DNA from: Chromera velia
Taxonomy: Eukaryota > Sar > Chromeraceae
Assembly (NCBI GenBank): GCA_018398765.1
Contig: JAHBMJ010002250.1
Location: 1-20,541, forward strand
Direction of reading: 5' to 3'
DNA: 20,541 nt
Positions 19,106-20,541 of the stretch are shown here, one piece after another. The position numbers were made by a program, and so were the translations under genes. The notes under the pieces were generated by a model. The model ran no database searches, was not told where the DNA came from, and saw only the letters and a program-made list of their open reading frames with translations. Position 1 is the first letter of the stretch. Each line of letters opens with the position of its first letter.

Positions 19106-19685
19106 GAGCTCACCGCCCAGTATCAAACACCGCTGAAGTTCGACATGCATAAGTACGCTAGGAGCTAGAAAGTCAGAGCACCGTAAAAACCCTAGGGCGG
19201 CTTGACAATACGACTGGGCCGCAGTAATCAATCAGCGAAATACGGAAAAACGAACTCCGCGGTGGCATGCTCAAGCGGAAGCACGGCGTTGCACGACGAC
19301 ACAGGACGAAAAAATGCTGAAGAACAGAACACACCAAAGGACAACACATGCACGAAAGAGAACCAGGAAAGACAATGCCAAATCGAGTACAAAACAGGAC
19401 GTACAGACGAGTATAAAGCTCAAGCTCAAACTTCCGTCATTGTCCACAAGAACGTGAGAAGCTTTCGACATGAAGAGAAAACACGGAGCAGACTCCTCGT
19501 ACGAAATACAAAGAGATCCAAAAAACCGAATGAGCTCTCAAACATGTATAAAAAAGGCCCCACGGATCACAGACGAACATGCTAATACACGAAGAGGGCA
19601 CATAAAACCAACAAAGAAAACCATATACCATCAGAATCGAAGTTGACTACCACATGCATGCAAACACGGCGTAGACGCGCTTAAT
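19106..19685. other. A-rich spacer, no supported gene
   Basis: A 127-codon plus-strand frame (19202-19585) exists, but it is low in hydrophobic residues, rich in Lys/Arg/Thr/Asn/Gln as expected of A-rich DNA, and has no recognisable domain or splice context. I treat the stretch as non-coding, with modest certainty. Confidence 0.35.
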
Positions 19686-19740
19686 GATGGTGGATTCGTG
19701 CATGAGCGCGTCGCAGTGCGCACCTCAAGGACCCCGGCAA

Positions 19741-19780
19741 GTGAGAGTCCCGGGTTCAAGCCCCGGTCCGGTCCTTTTTT
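19741..19780 (+). other. tRNA T-arm/B-box-like sequence followed by T6
   Basis: At 19750-19766 a 5-bp stem and 7-nt loop (CCGGG-TTCAAGC-CCCGG) matches a tRNA T-arm and Pol III B box. Eight bases (TCCGGTCC) follow, then TTTTTT at 19775-19780, a Pol III terminator-like run. No complete D-arm, anticodon arm or well-matched 5' acceptor strand is found upstream. It may be a tRNA relic, a tRNA-derived SINE fragment, or chance. Confidence 0.35.
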
Positions 19781-20541
19781 GGCTCAAATTGCACCGTGCG
19801 ACTCTGAAAGTGCAAATTTTTGATGTGTGCATGCATGTATGTGAGAGTGGCCAAACTTCTGCCCATCTGAGAGGTCTTGTATGGAGTTGCAAAGCATCTG
19901 TAGTGCTTGCAGGACTCAGTTCGACTCCTTGCTCTGCTCTGCTTGTGCGTTGGCTGGCAGGTTGTCTGTAGACGGGACTTTTGTGCACAGTCAGGGACCT
20001 TTGTGCACTCTCAGTCTGACAGGTCTGACCTTTGTAGAATCTTTTGTTACCTTTGTGTCGATCCGTTCAGCTTCTCTGTTCCCTCTGTATTAAGCCAGCG
20101 CTGTCCTCTTTTAGGAGAGTAGCTAGCGTTTGTTTAGTTGTTTGGTAGACTCTCTAGCTGCTCTGGAGGAGGAAGGATAGATCGACTCACCGGGAATTCA
20201 GGAGACTGTGCCCCTCGGCTGGCCGCCGGCGAGGTTGCGCAGGTCTTCATCCTTTGTGACCGGTGTCTGGCGGTCTGGAAAGCGGGAATAGATCCCTTCT
20301 GGTACGTTGACGTGCTTGCTGTTTGATCATGGTTGCTCTGCGGTCCCAATTGGTTACTTTGACTTTGCCTGTGCAGCCTTTTTGCAATTGGTGGCCCCCC
20401 TGGGCCGAGTTCCTATTTGGTGCCTCTAGTTGCAGCAAAGAAGGGCAAGACTGCAAGTACACTCTGTTGACAAAGCTTGGGGCTGGACTGAGTCCAGCAC
20501 AATGCTTTTTCTTCGGTGCTGACTCTGAATTACAGTGATGG
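19781..20541. other. Unannotated right end of the window
   Basis: No gene can be supported. Short frames of about 70 codons occur on both strands without domains. GGGAC(T/C)TTTGTGCAC is repeated about 20 bp apart near 19975-20015. A minus-strand GTGAGT at about 20186-20191 could be a splice donor of a gene that lies mostly outside the window, but there is nothing to confirm it. Confidence 0.3.

Noticed and set aside
19202..19585. A 127-codon plus-strand frame as a gene
   Set aside because: It is in A-rich DNA, has few hydrophobic residues and no recognisable motif, and the strand and context give no support.
19686..19774. A complete functional tRNA gene
   Set aside because: Only the T-arm folds properly. 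The best 5' acceptor candidate has two mismatches, and no standard D-arm or 7-nt anticodon loop can be made.

Overview
The window is nuclear DNA of an intron-rich eukaryote. Its central gene has 21 exons, GT-AG introns averaging about 340 bp, and many simple repeats inside and between genes. Mixed base composition, a mitochondrial-type pyruvate carboxylase, a compact single-RRM U1A/U2B''-type protein, and TGCATGCA and GAGACG motifs upstream would suit an alveolate protist (chromerid or coccidian-like). That placement is inference only; no rRNA or marker gene is present to fix it.

Layout. (1) 118-1850, minus strand: an unrecognised protein of about 500-545 residues, with one good 76-nt intron near the start and a frame switch that may be a 22-nt intron or an indel. 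(2) 1851-4425: intergenic DNA with a GC-rich foldback element (about 2128-2314) and an AT-rich island (about 2440-2950). (3) 4426-14827, minus strand: a complete pyruvate carboxylase gene. Twenty-one exons join in frame to a 1192-residue protein with an N-terminal presequence, biotin carboxylase, carboxyltransferase and biotinyl domains, and the biotin lysine 34 residues before the C-terminus. (4) 14828-15633: the spacer shared by two divergent genes. (5) 15634-15972, plus strand: an intronless 112-residue spliceosomal RRM protein of the U1A/U2B'' family. (6) 15973-20541: no supported gene. It holds CTTG/CTGC repeats, a polypurine tract of about 370 bp, a second AT-rich island, a cluster of inverted repeats resembling a small non-autonomous transposon, and a tRNA T-arm-like motif followed by T6.

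Pyruvate carboxylase makes oxaloacetate from pyruvate in mitochondria, while the RRM protein acts in nuclear splicing. Their shared spacer may allow joint control but they have no functional link. The main candidates for something unusual are the splice donors of the carboxylase gene (11 of 20 begin GTC), the possible 22-nt intron, and the two inverted-repeat elements. I found no evidence of a defence system, CRISPR array, virus or other novel multi-gene system.
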